64,000 nucleotides of DNA. Source: Schizochytrium sp. TIO01. Its lineage: Eukaryota > Sar > Bigyra > Thraustochytrida > Thraustochytriidae. Numbering within the stretch: the stretch's first letter is position 1; each line of letters starts with the position of its first letter. Under the pieces are notes generated by a model. It was given only the letters and a program-made list of their open reading frames with translations. It was not told the origin of the DNA and searched no databases. Where the stretch lies: NCBI GenBank assembly GCA_004764695.1, contig SMSO01000005.1:1631501-1695500 (forward strand). The letters run 5' to 3'. The translations under genes and the position numbers were made by a program. Below, piece after piece: positions 34,013 through 45,657 of the stretch.

Positions 34013-37000
34013 GGTCATATAGTCATATAGTCATTTAGTCATTCATGCACTCACTGCCGTAGGGTGACATCTGAGCAAACTGATGTAAATTCAATTCACA
34101 CTGATTCAAGCGTTTGCAGACTTGGTCATCATTTATTGACCACTCAGGTTGAGGCAACTCATGGTGCGTAGTTTGTCCATTTCATGTGGAGATTATTCGC
34201 GACCGTCCGTCCCAAGCTGACCATTGATTGCGATGCCGGCGGCATTGAGCCTTTTATTGGGGGTCTGGAGACTTTTAGATCAAGTTGGATTTTTAGGCCA
34301 AGAGTACAGCAGAGCTGGCAAGTGAAACTAACTGGAATGCTTCCACTACATAGGCCAACTCATGTGGGTGAGAAGTTGGCGTAAACCATGAGAAAACACA
34401 GATGGCCACGGGCAACGACTTGAGCTACAGGGACCAGCCCTCGCACAGAGAGCACAAGCACTGACTGATTGCAGTCCATGACGCATGGCTTATGGAGAGC
34501 AGTGTGATAGTCGGCCCGTGATGACTTGGAATTCGCTGGTCTTGTTTTCTTTTCGTTATGTTGTATGCTCAGGCTTAGACGGAAGGCTTGGGCAAAGGCA
34601 AGGTAAAGGCAGGAATTTCAACTGGAACTCTGCGAACAATTTAGCAAGCATTGTGGAAATTTTGAGTGAGAGAGGGAAATGGGGTCCCTGTATATAGAAA
34701 TTGGGATAACGAGGCTTTCTCCGACTTTAGATTAGACGATATGACGCTGGCTTACGAGTAATCTTAATTCTGTGCATTAGATAGATTACAACTGTGCTTT
34801 AATCTCGCGACTAGATTTGTACTGTGTACCACTCGTATCAGTGGGAACAGAAATCTCAGCTACTAGGAAGATACGAGCCCTACCAAAGGGATCCGTACAT
34901 TTCGTGATCATCCCTATTCTCGAACGAATAATCTTGAGCATTCTGACCGTTGTTTATAACGTCGATTTGAAGAGTGATCTCAATCGTGGCAACCCATTGT
35001 TCCTGCGTAAACTATCTCTTGCAACACAGGCTTGACGCCATGTGAGACCTAGCATCGTTGCACAAGCCAGCGACTTCGAAGCGAAGGCCGAGTTGACCAG
35101 CTCGCAGAAGCACTTTCTTTCTGTCAATGCCATCGTCAATACGACCATTCATGTTGGCGCTCTCAACGTCCTTTAACAGCAAACTGCCCGTAGTGCACGA
35201 CAGCTCCACGGGTGTAGCCAATGACAATCGCTGAGGTTATCAGGCACCGATTCGCAAATGATCATATGCGCCCAATTCGTTGTTTGTAGAGAACGAGAAG
35301 ATTCTGTTGGCTCCATCGAAAGTAAGCCCCGCCTAAAACTAGACAGCCTGGGCATCTCAAGCTTGATTAGTACTGTCGCTGCTGCTCGGCAGCCAAGGGC
35401 TCAAGGCCTCCTGGAGGCTGAAAACCTCAACCCCCAAACCCCAAATTCCCAAGAGTGCGTGAGACCAGAACCCAGTTTTCATCCGTCCGTAGCCCGCATT
35501 TGCAGGCAGCAGCAAGCCGCCACGCAGGTTGCCTCCAGCCGCTCGCAACTCTTCAGGATCTACTGCGCATTCTCCAAAACATCCTTCGGAGAGGAAATCG
35601 CTCCTGAGAAATCCTTCACATTCTTGGCTGCTCTAATCTATCTTTCGAAGTCCCAAGAAGAGTACCAAACCAATACAATACAATATGATATACGCATATA
35701 CGCATATACGCATATACATAGATAGGCCTAACACAGAGCCGGGGAACGGAGGGAACATCGGGTAACTCGTTTACGAGAAAGACGCGGGTGGTGCGGATAA
35801 AGGCGGACTCCCAGGTGTTGGAAAAGGCGGCGGCTTGGAAGGGCTAGGAGTACATAGTGCTCACTAAGGATCAGGAGTTGAGGTTTCTAAGGATGAAGAA
35901 TAACGGAGTGTGCAGAGACTGAGGAATGACTTGCATGCATATTGGTCTGGGAAAGGCGAAGAAAGCATCGATATTGAGCCAAAGTGGGTTCTTCTTCGCG
36001 TCCGGCGGCAATAAATGAAGTAGCTGTAAGCGTGCAGACAGGAGAGCTTTCAACTGATCTTCTGAGTGATTTTCGTGGAATTCGATTCGATTTATTCAAT
36101 TTTGAAAGTAAATGAAGAAATGAAAGAAAGAAAGAAAGAAAGAAAGAAAGCGTGTTTAAAAATTGAATTAAAAGGCTTCAACAATGTTTTGTTTGTTTCG
36201 TTTACCAATGGTGAAAGGCTGGCTTGATTGGTCAAAGCGCGCAAAGAATGAAGCTTCGGCCGTTGCATACGCTCATCTCAGCGCGTATCGCAGCGGCCTC
36301 ACGTCAGCGCAGCCACAACGCACCAGGCTCGAGAGTCCTCGAAGCTGCGTGGCCCGTGGAGATTGATTACTATTAACCAATCAATCAATGCATCGATCAA
36401 TCAATCAACTGGTTCACTTTCCCTTCTTTTTTCAAGAAGGTGCACACTCTTCTTCTTCTTCTTCTCCTTTACAGTTTATATGATGCAATACTGTTATTTT
36501 CATTGCTCTTAGTTATTGTTTTCCTTTTTTGTTCAAAGTCAAAGTTATACTCCACTGTAGTAGAACGGAGCAAGCGCCGCCAGTCATCGTCCGCAGCAAA
36601 GCAAGAAGGACTTTCTTTAGGCTGCACTCGATCGACTCGTCGGTCGGCAGAGCCGTCCCTAACAAGATGGAGCAGGATGCAGCAGAAAGGAAAGACGAGT
36701 TTTGCGCGGTTCTGATTCTTCAGGGAGAACGGCACGCAGGCCCTTCATCTGATTTATTTATTATTGTTTTAATTAAAAAAGCGTTTTTAACTGAAATGAA
36801 TAAAAAATAATGCTTTCTCTCTCTCTCTCGGAGTAAAAGAAAAGAGTTGAAGCGCTTCTTCGCTCCAACGTTGAACGTTTCGCCTATTCTGCGAAGGTCT
36901 TCTATATTCACTCACTCTGTAAAGGAGAGTGGGAAACCTCCATCATGAAATGGTGTACTGCGGCAGCACTCCTGCTTTCAACCTTTAAGAAGTTAAAGGA

Positions 37001-37618
37001 TCGAACTTCGATTTTGTTTTTTATAGATTTTATTTTATTTTATTTTTAATATATAGATTAACGAAGGGAACTTGAGGACAGAGAGGACGAAAGGAAAGTG
37101 CCTCTCAAAAGTTGGTACTTTCGAGGAGAGAACAAACAAATCAATCAATCGAAAGAATTCCTTCGTTGGCGATGGCTAAACTTGAAGACGTCAAAATGGC
37201 TGCTGCTGCTGCTGCTGCTTCAGCTTCTACGAGCTCGTGCTCGTGCAGAAGGGCTTGGACTCGTTCGGCGGGAGCAGAAGGAGACGCAGCCAGGAAGGGA
37301 GCAGCGTGTAAACGAAAAGTCTCGACTGCTTGCGAGCGAATGCAGCGCTGCTTTGGGGGTTCGCTTTCTTGAAACTAGCTACGAAGCTCGTCAACGTCAA
37401 CGTCAACGCCGCCGCCGTCACCGTTGCCGTTGTGGGCGCCGCAGACTATGGTGCTGCGAACTGGCCATGCATGCATGGAGGAGCGGCGCTTTCGAGAGAG
37501 CACCGCATGAGGCGACACGGTGCTCGGCTTGGAATCGACAGCCGGGCAGAAGATATTTCCTTCAATTCGGCTTCTTCGCGCAGGAGAACTAGAACCCGAA
37601 CTGGGATGAATCAACCAG

Positions 37619-37669
37619 CCCTGGTCCTGGTCCTGGTTCTCGTCCTGGTCCAGGTCCAGGTCCAGATCC
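37619..37669. repeat. (CCTGGT)n facing (CCAGGT)n
   Basis: Hexamers of CCTGGT turn into CCAGGT at about 37647. The two halves are largely reverse-complementary, so the strand could fold on itself. Confidence 0.85.
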
Positions 37670-37807
37670 TTGTCCTCGGCTGGAGCGCCTCCCAGAGCGA
37701 GCGAGCGTGTGGTGAGGATCCCCGAAGGAAGCGCCGCCGCAAGCAAAGTCAACGGCAACGAGGATCCTGGAGCCGCTCGTGGAGACTGACAGCGCGATCA
37801 AAAAGGT

Positions 37808-37840
37808 CTTCTTCTTCTTCTTCTTCTTCTTCTTCTTCTT
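37808..37840. repeat. (TTC)n microsatellite
   Basis: Eleven perfect TTC copies. Confidence 0.95.
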
Positions 37841-40484
37841 CATCTCAGGATGGCGCGATGAATAACGCAGGTGCATGGACATGAGGCGTGTATGCACAGG
37901 GAGTCAGCTTGCATGGAGAAGATGCACGGAGAGCAGCACAGCAAGTATCCATGTACACCAAAAGGTGATCTGGACCACCCACGGCAGACTCCCCTCGAGC
38001 GGTACCGATACGATCCAGCGTGGTCAAGTCTGCAAAGCCAGCCCGAGACAGGCTTCGCACTGCAGTGCAAAGCGAGGAATGGGCTCGAGGCTCAAAGAGA
38101 GGCAGAACTTCGTGTGGCCGCTGGATGATGGATGACCATAGGCAGCTCTCGATTATTCGTTTGGGCGTGTCCGTTACGTATGAAGCGCTAGTAACACCTA
38201 GTGGTCTTAGGGGAGACTAATAGACTTGGTGATATGTTTTGGTGCTGAGGTCAAAGTGCGAAAAGTTGAAGCACTATGTTCGTGGGTTTATGGGACTGTG
38301 GCGATGGTTGCGGCTCGTGATGAGAGGGTGGGCACGGGACAGAACCTGAATCAAGCATGATTATACAAGTTGTGAAAGGAGGCGGTAAAGAGTTGTTTCC
38401 GACACGCCTGAGTTTATGACGGAACGTTTTGTTTGATTCAATGTATCTCTGTCATCGCAACGGAAGGAAACAGAATAGTCCCAAACACAAGGCTTATTGT
38501 GCCACCCCCCCAGTGAGGGCAAACGGCAAGAACGCAGAGGATTTAATCCGTGCACAACTTTGAAAACTGTCAAAAATGCTGGACCGTGCCAGATCAATAG
38601 CTATTCTAACTTAGGTTTTTTTACCATAGTATAAGGATTAGTTGGAAAGAGTAGTAAGAGTGACGCCAGACGTTGAAAATCAAGCACTAATTAATACAAT
38701 GACAGCATTAGTTTCACACTACAGTAGGCTAGGGCCCGTGAGACTGTCTAATCAAATAGCAGCTCGGTGCCAGTCACTCCAGCAAACGAACCATGCTAAT
38801 CTTTTTATGAAAGTTTTTTTGCTAGGTTTTTCTTTTCGAAAGGCGTAATATAGCAATATGACATGACTGTATAGTTCACTCGGTTGTCGCACGCCATGCG
38901 TGCGGCCAATCGACATTTAGGTAACACGTCGAATTCGGTTTCTAACTGACCACGATTAATGTACTGTCATACCCTCAAGAGACTTTCATTTTACACAAGT
39001 GGGATATCCTAGGTATAAAATCACGCTGTGAATTGTAAATGATGACATCTGCCTAATAAGTATCGTGTCTCTTGCATGCTAAGAAACAATGTCTACCCTA
39101 ATAGACGTTTTCCTGAATATTTTGTTGATAGCAAGAAGACGTAGGTGTTTTGGAGGGTTTCTAGATATCATATCACCTATGCTTAATTTCTCAAGTTAGC
39201 AATCTTTTCAAATACTAATCTAGTCAAGCTCAAGCCATATCATTCAACCAATGTAAAAGATGCTGAGGCCTAATAACCGGGGGGCAGTCATACATTCATG
39301 GAGTGAATTCCTCAAGGCTCAGATCATCAAGACTGAGAATAGAGAATGCTTGCAAAGCTCTGTGCTTCATTTACTCAGACACATGTCAGCTTCGTACCTT
39401 TATATGTTTGACTTAGTATTCTTGATATTCTTGATTTCGCAGGGCTCGTTATGAAACCATCAGCCACATATCTCGCTCATCGTATAGGGCCTATATGATA
39501 AACCAGGCAATGTCTGTCTTCCTCCTGCATTTCCAACTCACAATATTGACTCTCCAATGAAGCTTCACTTGAAGATTTAAACCCTACTGGTAGAACAACT
39601 TTCTTTGTCGAGAGGTGGATTTAGGCACCTGAAAGCAAGGCTAGCGATGATTTAATGCTCTCTGAAATAATGATTAAGTTACCAATCCAGGAAACGCATA
39701 CGGAGAAACCACCACCTGAGCCACTAGTAAAAGAGTGTTGGTCCTATAGGACTAGGACATGAATGGGAGTAGTCAGAGACAAAGAGGGTGACTGGTACAC
39801 AAGGTAAGCTCGCATTCACTCAATGAATAAAGCACTTTCATATATTTTGCATGACTAAAATGCGAAGTATCTTAAGCTTACAGGTTCAATGTATCTATCT
39901 CAAAGCACTAAATTTGGTATAAATTAATCCAATTTGGTATATCAGCAGGCACCTACTTCCAATAGGGGAGATTACTGACACCTCCCGAGGACAATTAAAG
40001 CTTTGAGCTGTCCTGCATACATTTTAAGATTCGAACTCAAAAAAACAGTAACCAAAATGGTGACCAAATTTAATTTTCAGTTTTCCAATCATAAGTACGT
40101 ACTCCCATGGGCCCCGAAACATGAGAAATACAATCGCCATTTAACACGTTTCTAAAACTCGGACATGTGTATAAATCAAGGTGCGGCAATGACTGAAGGA
40201 GACGGAATAAAACACTTTAAGCTGTCTCTAAAATCGTGGGAATTTGTTTGTAAATGCAGAAACCTTATGGAAGAGTTCTTATCAATCATAAGATATCTGG
40301 TAACCTGAGCAGCTATTACATTGCCATGTAGTGTATTAAGCAAACTTCTACCTATATTGTAAATCTTGGACCTAGCTACTAGTTTTTAGGCTTTGACGAT
40401 CATGCTCTTACAGCTATGCATGGGCTTACAGAAAGCAACATTTGGCATCATGATGAAAACTGGATCTGGTTAGCTAGAGGTTGG

Positions 40485-40735
40485 CGGCGACCATAAAGAT
40501 GAAGGCAAAAGGCTTGAAGGAGGATTTGAAGAGGGAATAGGAAGGATCAATAAACTTTGACTTGAAGAGTTGGCGATCTACAGTCTTGCAATTCCATTCC
40601 AAAGCAGGCCCATTCATGTTTTAATCTGTAAAATAAAACAAACCTGATCTGTGCCCTACATAAGCGCATTCAAAGAGGCCAGATCAACGTGCCTCTTCGA
40701 TCATTCGTCAATATAGACCTCGCCATATTTATCCA
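40485..40735 (+). repeat. Diverged dispersed repeat, copy 1
   Basis: It shares collinear blocks with 44605-44835: AGATGAAGGCAA, then ATAAACTTTGACTTGAAGAG with GCGATCTAC, then AGATCAAC...CTCTT with CGATCATTCG. Spacing between the outer blocks is 184 bp here and 167 bp in the other copy. Divergence is high. Confidence 0.6.
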
Positions 40736-41461
40736 ATCAAGTTGCATGTTCACTTCAGCTTCTTGGTTTCCTTGAACTCTCAAGCACACTTTTGGGTGTA
40801 TAGTTCGCAACGGACGTTATTTCTAATTTCTTTTGAAGACTTACAATAGAACGCCGTATGTTCTACATATGAACCTTCGATTCGATATCTCAGCAATTAT
40901 TTAAGCATCTGGCCTGACATTTAATTCTCCTCACCTCCCCATTTAGTCTTGGTTCGGGATATACAGGCCATTAGATAGATTGTCATTTGGGGCTAGAGCT
41001 TGCCCTTTGAAAGAAGAAAGCCCATATTTCGATGCCCTTGCTGATAAATGGACAGTCAGAAAAAATTCTTACGGGTATCATATCAGAACTTTACGAGTTC
41101 GTCTGTAAGCAATCACGCAAAGTAAAAGATAAGGAAAACACTAATCGGAAAAATATTTGAAGAGGAGCCAAAACCTACCTTGGGTTCACAGAGGTTAGGG
41201 TGTGGGAGGTTGCGCATGGGAAGTAGGGTTTGGAAGTTTGGGGATTCCTATAACGCATCACCGAGCCCGACATATTAACAATCAAAGCATCCAAATCCAC
41301 ACAAGAATTGAAATTTCCAAAAGGGGCAATTATGAGCTCAACGATGAATTCTCTCCCCTGGGGACCACAAAGCATCTGAAACAATCGTAAACAAGCTACG
41401 GAACAATTCAATATGGATGATATGTCTAAAGATGATCACATGAAGGAGTCAAGAGACTATC

Positions 41462-41770
41462 ATGGGAAAACCTAGAGAAAAATATTTGCGAGACTCATCG
41501 CGAGCCTCTTTAAGCCTTGCCGCGAGAATCTTAGAGAGTCGTCATGAGTCAACCGTGAAACTGTTTACTTACCTTATAAATGACTACGTAAGACGAACGC
41601 GAGAATTTGTAGGACTAAAATGCCGTAACTGTGAGGCCTTGCTGAGATCTCCAATCGAAGGAACTAGTAGACAAGACATTGATAGAATTCTTGGCGTCCC
41701 ATCATGGGTTTACAATAGAGCAAGAATAGGCAGCCAGATTCGTGTGGCCGCTGGAGCCAAGAATAACTAG
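41462..41770 (+). CDS. Hypothetical 102-aa ORF, doubtful
   Basis: An ATG-initiated frame of 102 codons (MGKPREKYLRDSSRAS...) containing a CRNC pair. It is the longest frame in the AT-rich block. I recognise no family. It could be a remnant of a mobile element or chance. Confidence 0.15.
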   Translation: MGKPREKYLRDSSRASLSLAARILESRHESTVKLFTYLINDYVRRTREFVGLKCRNCEALLRSPIEGTSRQDIDRILGVPSWVYNRARIGSQIRVAAGAKNN

Positions 41771-44604
41771 AAGTGTGAATACACATTACCTACTTCCAAG
41801 CATGGTGTAGCTTGAATCGATGGTTTAGAGGTTGAACTAACCTAACCCCATCGATTATCTCTAACAACTTTCAAGAATATCTTAATCTCCTTAATTACTA
41901 CATGAACCCATCTGTCCTGGAATTCATTCTCCAGGATAGTAGTTCGCTAACTCTTAAAATTACCCTTCTTAAGCCTTCATCAAGCCTCTAGTCTTCATCT
42001 TTACAGTCAACCTGAAGCTAATCAGAATCTCCTTTGAGTAGGCCTCACGAGAAGAATGGGGGCCACAACGGCTTGATCCTCGTACCTGACATTTATCGTC
42101 TTTTTATGAGAACTAAGTTCGTGCAGTCAAGAATTGAATCCATACTAGGATTGCCTATGTCCTGTTGATTCACCGAAACGAGGAACCACACATAGACAAG
42201 CTGTAGCTGAAGTATTAAGAGGTTCGATGAGTTAATTCATGAATTTGATTTCATTTTTGTGTATGTAGGTCTTCAACCCCCTCGAACCTCATTCGAGAAT
42301 CTTTTTTATTGCTGCTGACATTTAACCTCTCTACGTATGCAATACTGTCATTTAGGGCTTAGTCTGGTAAATGAGGATGCTCGTAGAGCTATAGGTTTCA
42401 ACATGACTGATAAAACATATAGATTTCAAAATCTGATTTTTTCAACGCACATCCATAAAAAAAGGTCGAAGCAAGTAAGTGCATCTTGCATGAGATCAAA
42501 CGCCTGGTCTATAGGATCACACGAACAAAATCCTCTCCGCAGAGCTCTGTAGTAGCAAACACATCATAAAGCAGATCTCCTCAGTAGTACTGTCTAGACG
42601 CAACCTACTTATTGAAGCAATATATAGCTAAGTGTCTAGCCTGCCTAACCTCACCTAACATCACCCAACCTAGCTCTCCTGTCCGACGCCTCCTGTCTAT
42701 TGGACTGACATACTACATTCACCCTGCCTGGATCCAGACCCGAAACCCCAAAAACTCAAATGTCGTTTTCTTCGTCTTTCTCCTGAGTTCGCCATCCTGG
42801 TCAGTCTACCTCTGGACGCTTCACAGCACAAATTACTCTATGACATTTTTGTAAGTTCGCATGAAATCAGCATGAGACTCCTGTTTGGGAAATGGCACAG
42901 GACCTCCCATTTGAGCTTCCTTTTATCACGGGACCTGCATTTGGGACTCAACTAACTCAAACCAAGCTAAACAGTAGAAAAATCATTTTAAAAGAGTATT
43001 CGCATATTTTAAAGCATCGAAGTAACAATATTATTGCTTATGGTTATGCAGAAATTTACTTTCAATTAATGAGCTAAAAGTATACCTTACGAACAAAACA
43101 CAATGATGCTTTTGATATGTTGCGGACAACAATGAAAGATTAAGTTAATGCAACACCGCCAGGGCCCTAGGAGATTGTAAGACTAAAACACTTTTCTGTG
43201 GTCTCCTGATCACTAACTCAAAAGACAAAACTCTTTCGCCTCCACAGTTTACTATATTTGACGTTTATATCTTGGTTACATCTTCATTGGTCAACTTTCT
43301 AGCTGATAAAATTGAATTTATACTTACATCAAACTGCTACAAGAATTCTGCTTGGTGTGGATTTGTTGTACTTCTTAATTTCAAAATGTGTAAATTAAGC
43401 AAATAGCAACCGTATCGCCACAGCAAGAAAGAAAGCGAAGCCAGATATTTGTAAGTGAGATCATCCATTAAGGGACAAACTTCAAAACCATTTTTCGGAG
43501 CCCCTCTGCACACAAACATTAGTTCTGAACGATTTCGATAGTTCCAATGCTAGGGAAAGACAACCAAAGGGTTCAGGAGTCCGAGTTGCTTAATAGTGCC
43601 TCTCTTTAAGATGATACACTGTTGACTGATCATGCTTAGGTTGATGGCTGAGAAGATAACGGAAGAAAATTTACCCAAGCACATGATGAATCCATTTGCG
43701 TTTGTATTCTTATCCATAGCAAAACAGACCACTGGATATAGCAACCGGAAGTCACACCGTCTGAAAGACCTCACAATATGAAAAAACTGACCTTCATCTC
43801 GACAATCAATCTTCAGTTAGCCAGAGCACAACCCTTATAAAATGAAAGAAATCTAGTTTGCTACCTCTATCTTTGAACAAGCATGATAAACTACGACCTG
43901 TAGATGGATCTAAAGAAAAACGTTGGGACTTGTTCAGCAAGCGTTGAAAAAAGATTAGGCCAAAGAAGCCTGCATGCTAGTATAAAGTATAGAATGACCA
44001 AGAAAGCATTGAGCCTTCTAACATGCCGGCTGTTGATTTCGGACACGAATGCCAGAGGAGAAACATCCATGGTTTACGAAAACCAATGAGTCTTCTGCGT
44101 ATAATACCAACTGTTAAAATTTCCATGCAGATCTTCTGCTATCACTCACTCTCCAGTGGCAGCTATCTATACTTCGTTGTAACCACTTAGTTGGAATACT
44201 TAGGCATTCTTCTTGAAGCTCATCTGAGTCTTACAGAAACGTCTAGAGCCTTGGCTGCATTCGATGGAAATGTATCTTCGATGCTGAATTTTAGGTTGTC
44301 CGCAGAGTATCTCATTCGCTTCCTGGCAAGGTTAGTGTAGAAGAGGAATGAAAGAAATTCTTACGTGGATGCATCTCATTGACTTTTTCTTGACGATGCC
44401 CAGGAGCTGTAGGAAAATTAAGTATTTTACTAGCCCTCGTAAATTTCGGAGAACGACAACCGAAAATCCAAATGGACTCAACACAGCGAAAGTTCTTAGC
44501 AATCATTTTGAATCCCTAGGATAATACCTGAAATGTCTAGAACATGTGTATGCATATCTCCAAAGTGATAACTATGCTAAAAGATGAGCTTAGCCAGCCA
44601 GATG

Positions 44605-44835
44605 TTGACAATCAAGATGAAGGCAAGGGGCGTGTCAAAGGCTCAGGAAGACCGGATAAACTTTTGCTGTAAGAGTTAGCGATCTACTGTCCTTGGAATT
44701 AGACTCCAAGACAGACTGATTTACGTAATAATTACGAGACTAAGACATGTTTGATCTATCCAAGATCTAATGAACGAAGTTAGATCAACTCATCTCTTGC
44801 ATCGATCGATTCAGATTCCACCATGTTTCATTATA
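44605..44835 (+). repeat. Diverged dispersed repeat, copy 2
   Basis: Same orientation as copy 1, 4.1 kb downstream. The best block is AGAGTTAGCGATCTACTGTC, against AGAGTTGGCGATCTACAGTC in copy 1. Confidence 0.6.
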
Positions 44836-45657
44836 GCGAATACTTATGTATACGTCTTCACAACCATGCAAGTCTAGTTGACTAACATAATTCAAAAGTA
44901 AGTCCTAACTTCTTAAGATCCTGCAATCGAATGTCTAGAGCCTTGACAATGCCTTGTCCACTTCCTTCTTTAGTTGAAGATCTTAGCAAATTCTAAAACT
45001 AAAGGGGACACGTATACAAACACGAGATTGCTTGAAGCTTGAAGGCACTATACAGCTAGCTAGTTAAGAACTCTTTTAAGTAAGCCTTACGCCTTGGCAT
45101 CAATCGAGAATCATGACAATATCCCGAATGCTTTGCATTTGAGGTTTGCTTTTGGTGCTTAAATGAAGGCCATCAGAGTGCACAAGAGATAGATCTTTTG
45201 TTGTTGCTGTTTTGATTAATTCTTCTACTGGCAGATATCAGTACCCGACGGACGTCAATTTTCCTAATCAAACTTGCGCTGAATGATCTTCCATTTTCTT
45301 GAAAGCCCAAATATGTGTTTGGTGAGGTGTCTGTTTCTTCAGAAAGCCATGAAGTCAACTTTGTATTTAAAAATATTTTACATGAGATTCCCTTGTTCTA
45401 TCTGTTGTGTTCATCACACAACAGCAGTTGGGTGTCCGAAATTGAGAAAGCCTCCTGGAATGAACCAGAGCACGGGCTTTCGCGATTTACACTTCAGCTA
45501 ACTCGCTTATAGATAGTCCTTGACATGATTATCTTCATGAGATTTGTGAAGACGTGAGGAGGGAAAGGTTAGAAATGGTTGTGTGGATCTATAAATTGAC
45601 GCAAATATATATTTGTGAACTTAGATACTTGGGATAAGAATAAATGCAAGAGATAAA

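Larger units (their letters stand above)
19186..38130. other. Microsatellite-rich block with no convincing gene
   Basis: About 19 kb in which tandem arrays of 2-9-nt units recur every 0.5-2 kb, interspersed with AT-rich and GC-rich unique DNA (GC-rich at 24.2-24.6, 27.4-29.1 and 37.2-38.1 kb). The longer open frames are compositionally simple, overlap arrays, start at non-ATG codons, or are mirrored on the other strand. I find no domain, tRNA or transposase. The 5' leader and promoter of the cupredoxin/DUF305 gene lie at its left edge. A multi-exon or noncoding transcript cannot be excluded by eye. Confidence 0.55.
38131..45657. other. AT-rich, microsatellite-poor block without a convincing gene
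   Basis: 7.5 kb with no tandem arrays and no open frame above 102 codons on either strand, unlike both flanks. It contains two copies of a diverged dispersed repeat (listed). The texture suggests decayed interspersed elements, but I can identify no transposase or reverse transcriptase. Confidence 0.55.

Noticed and set aside
37098-37884. Overlapping 164- and 184-codon frames
   Set aside because: Dominated by trinucleotide and hexamer arrays; long frames on several strands indicate composition, not coding.
29990-40040. Possible tRNA T-arm-like strings (for example near 40030)
   Set aside because: No matching acceptor stem or anticodon arm at the right distance.
38109-41755. 17-bp exact match between 38109-38125 and 41739-41755
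   Set aside because: One such match in 64 kb is close to chance expectation, and the flanks do not align convincingly.
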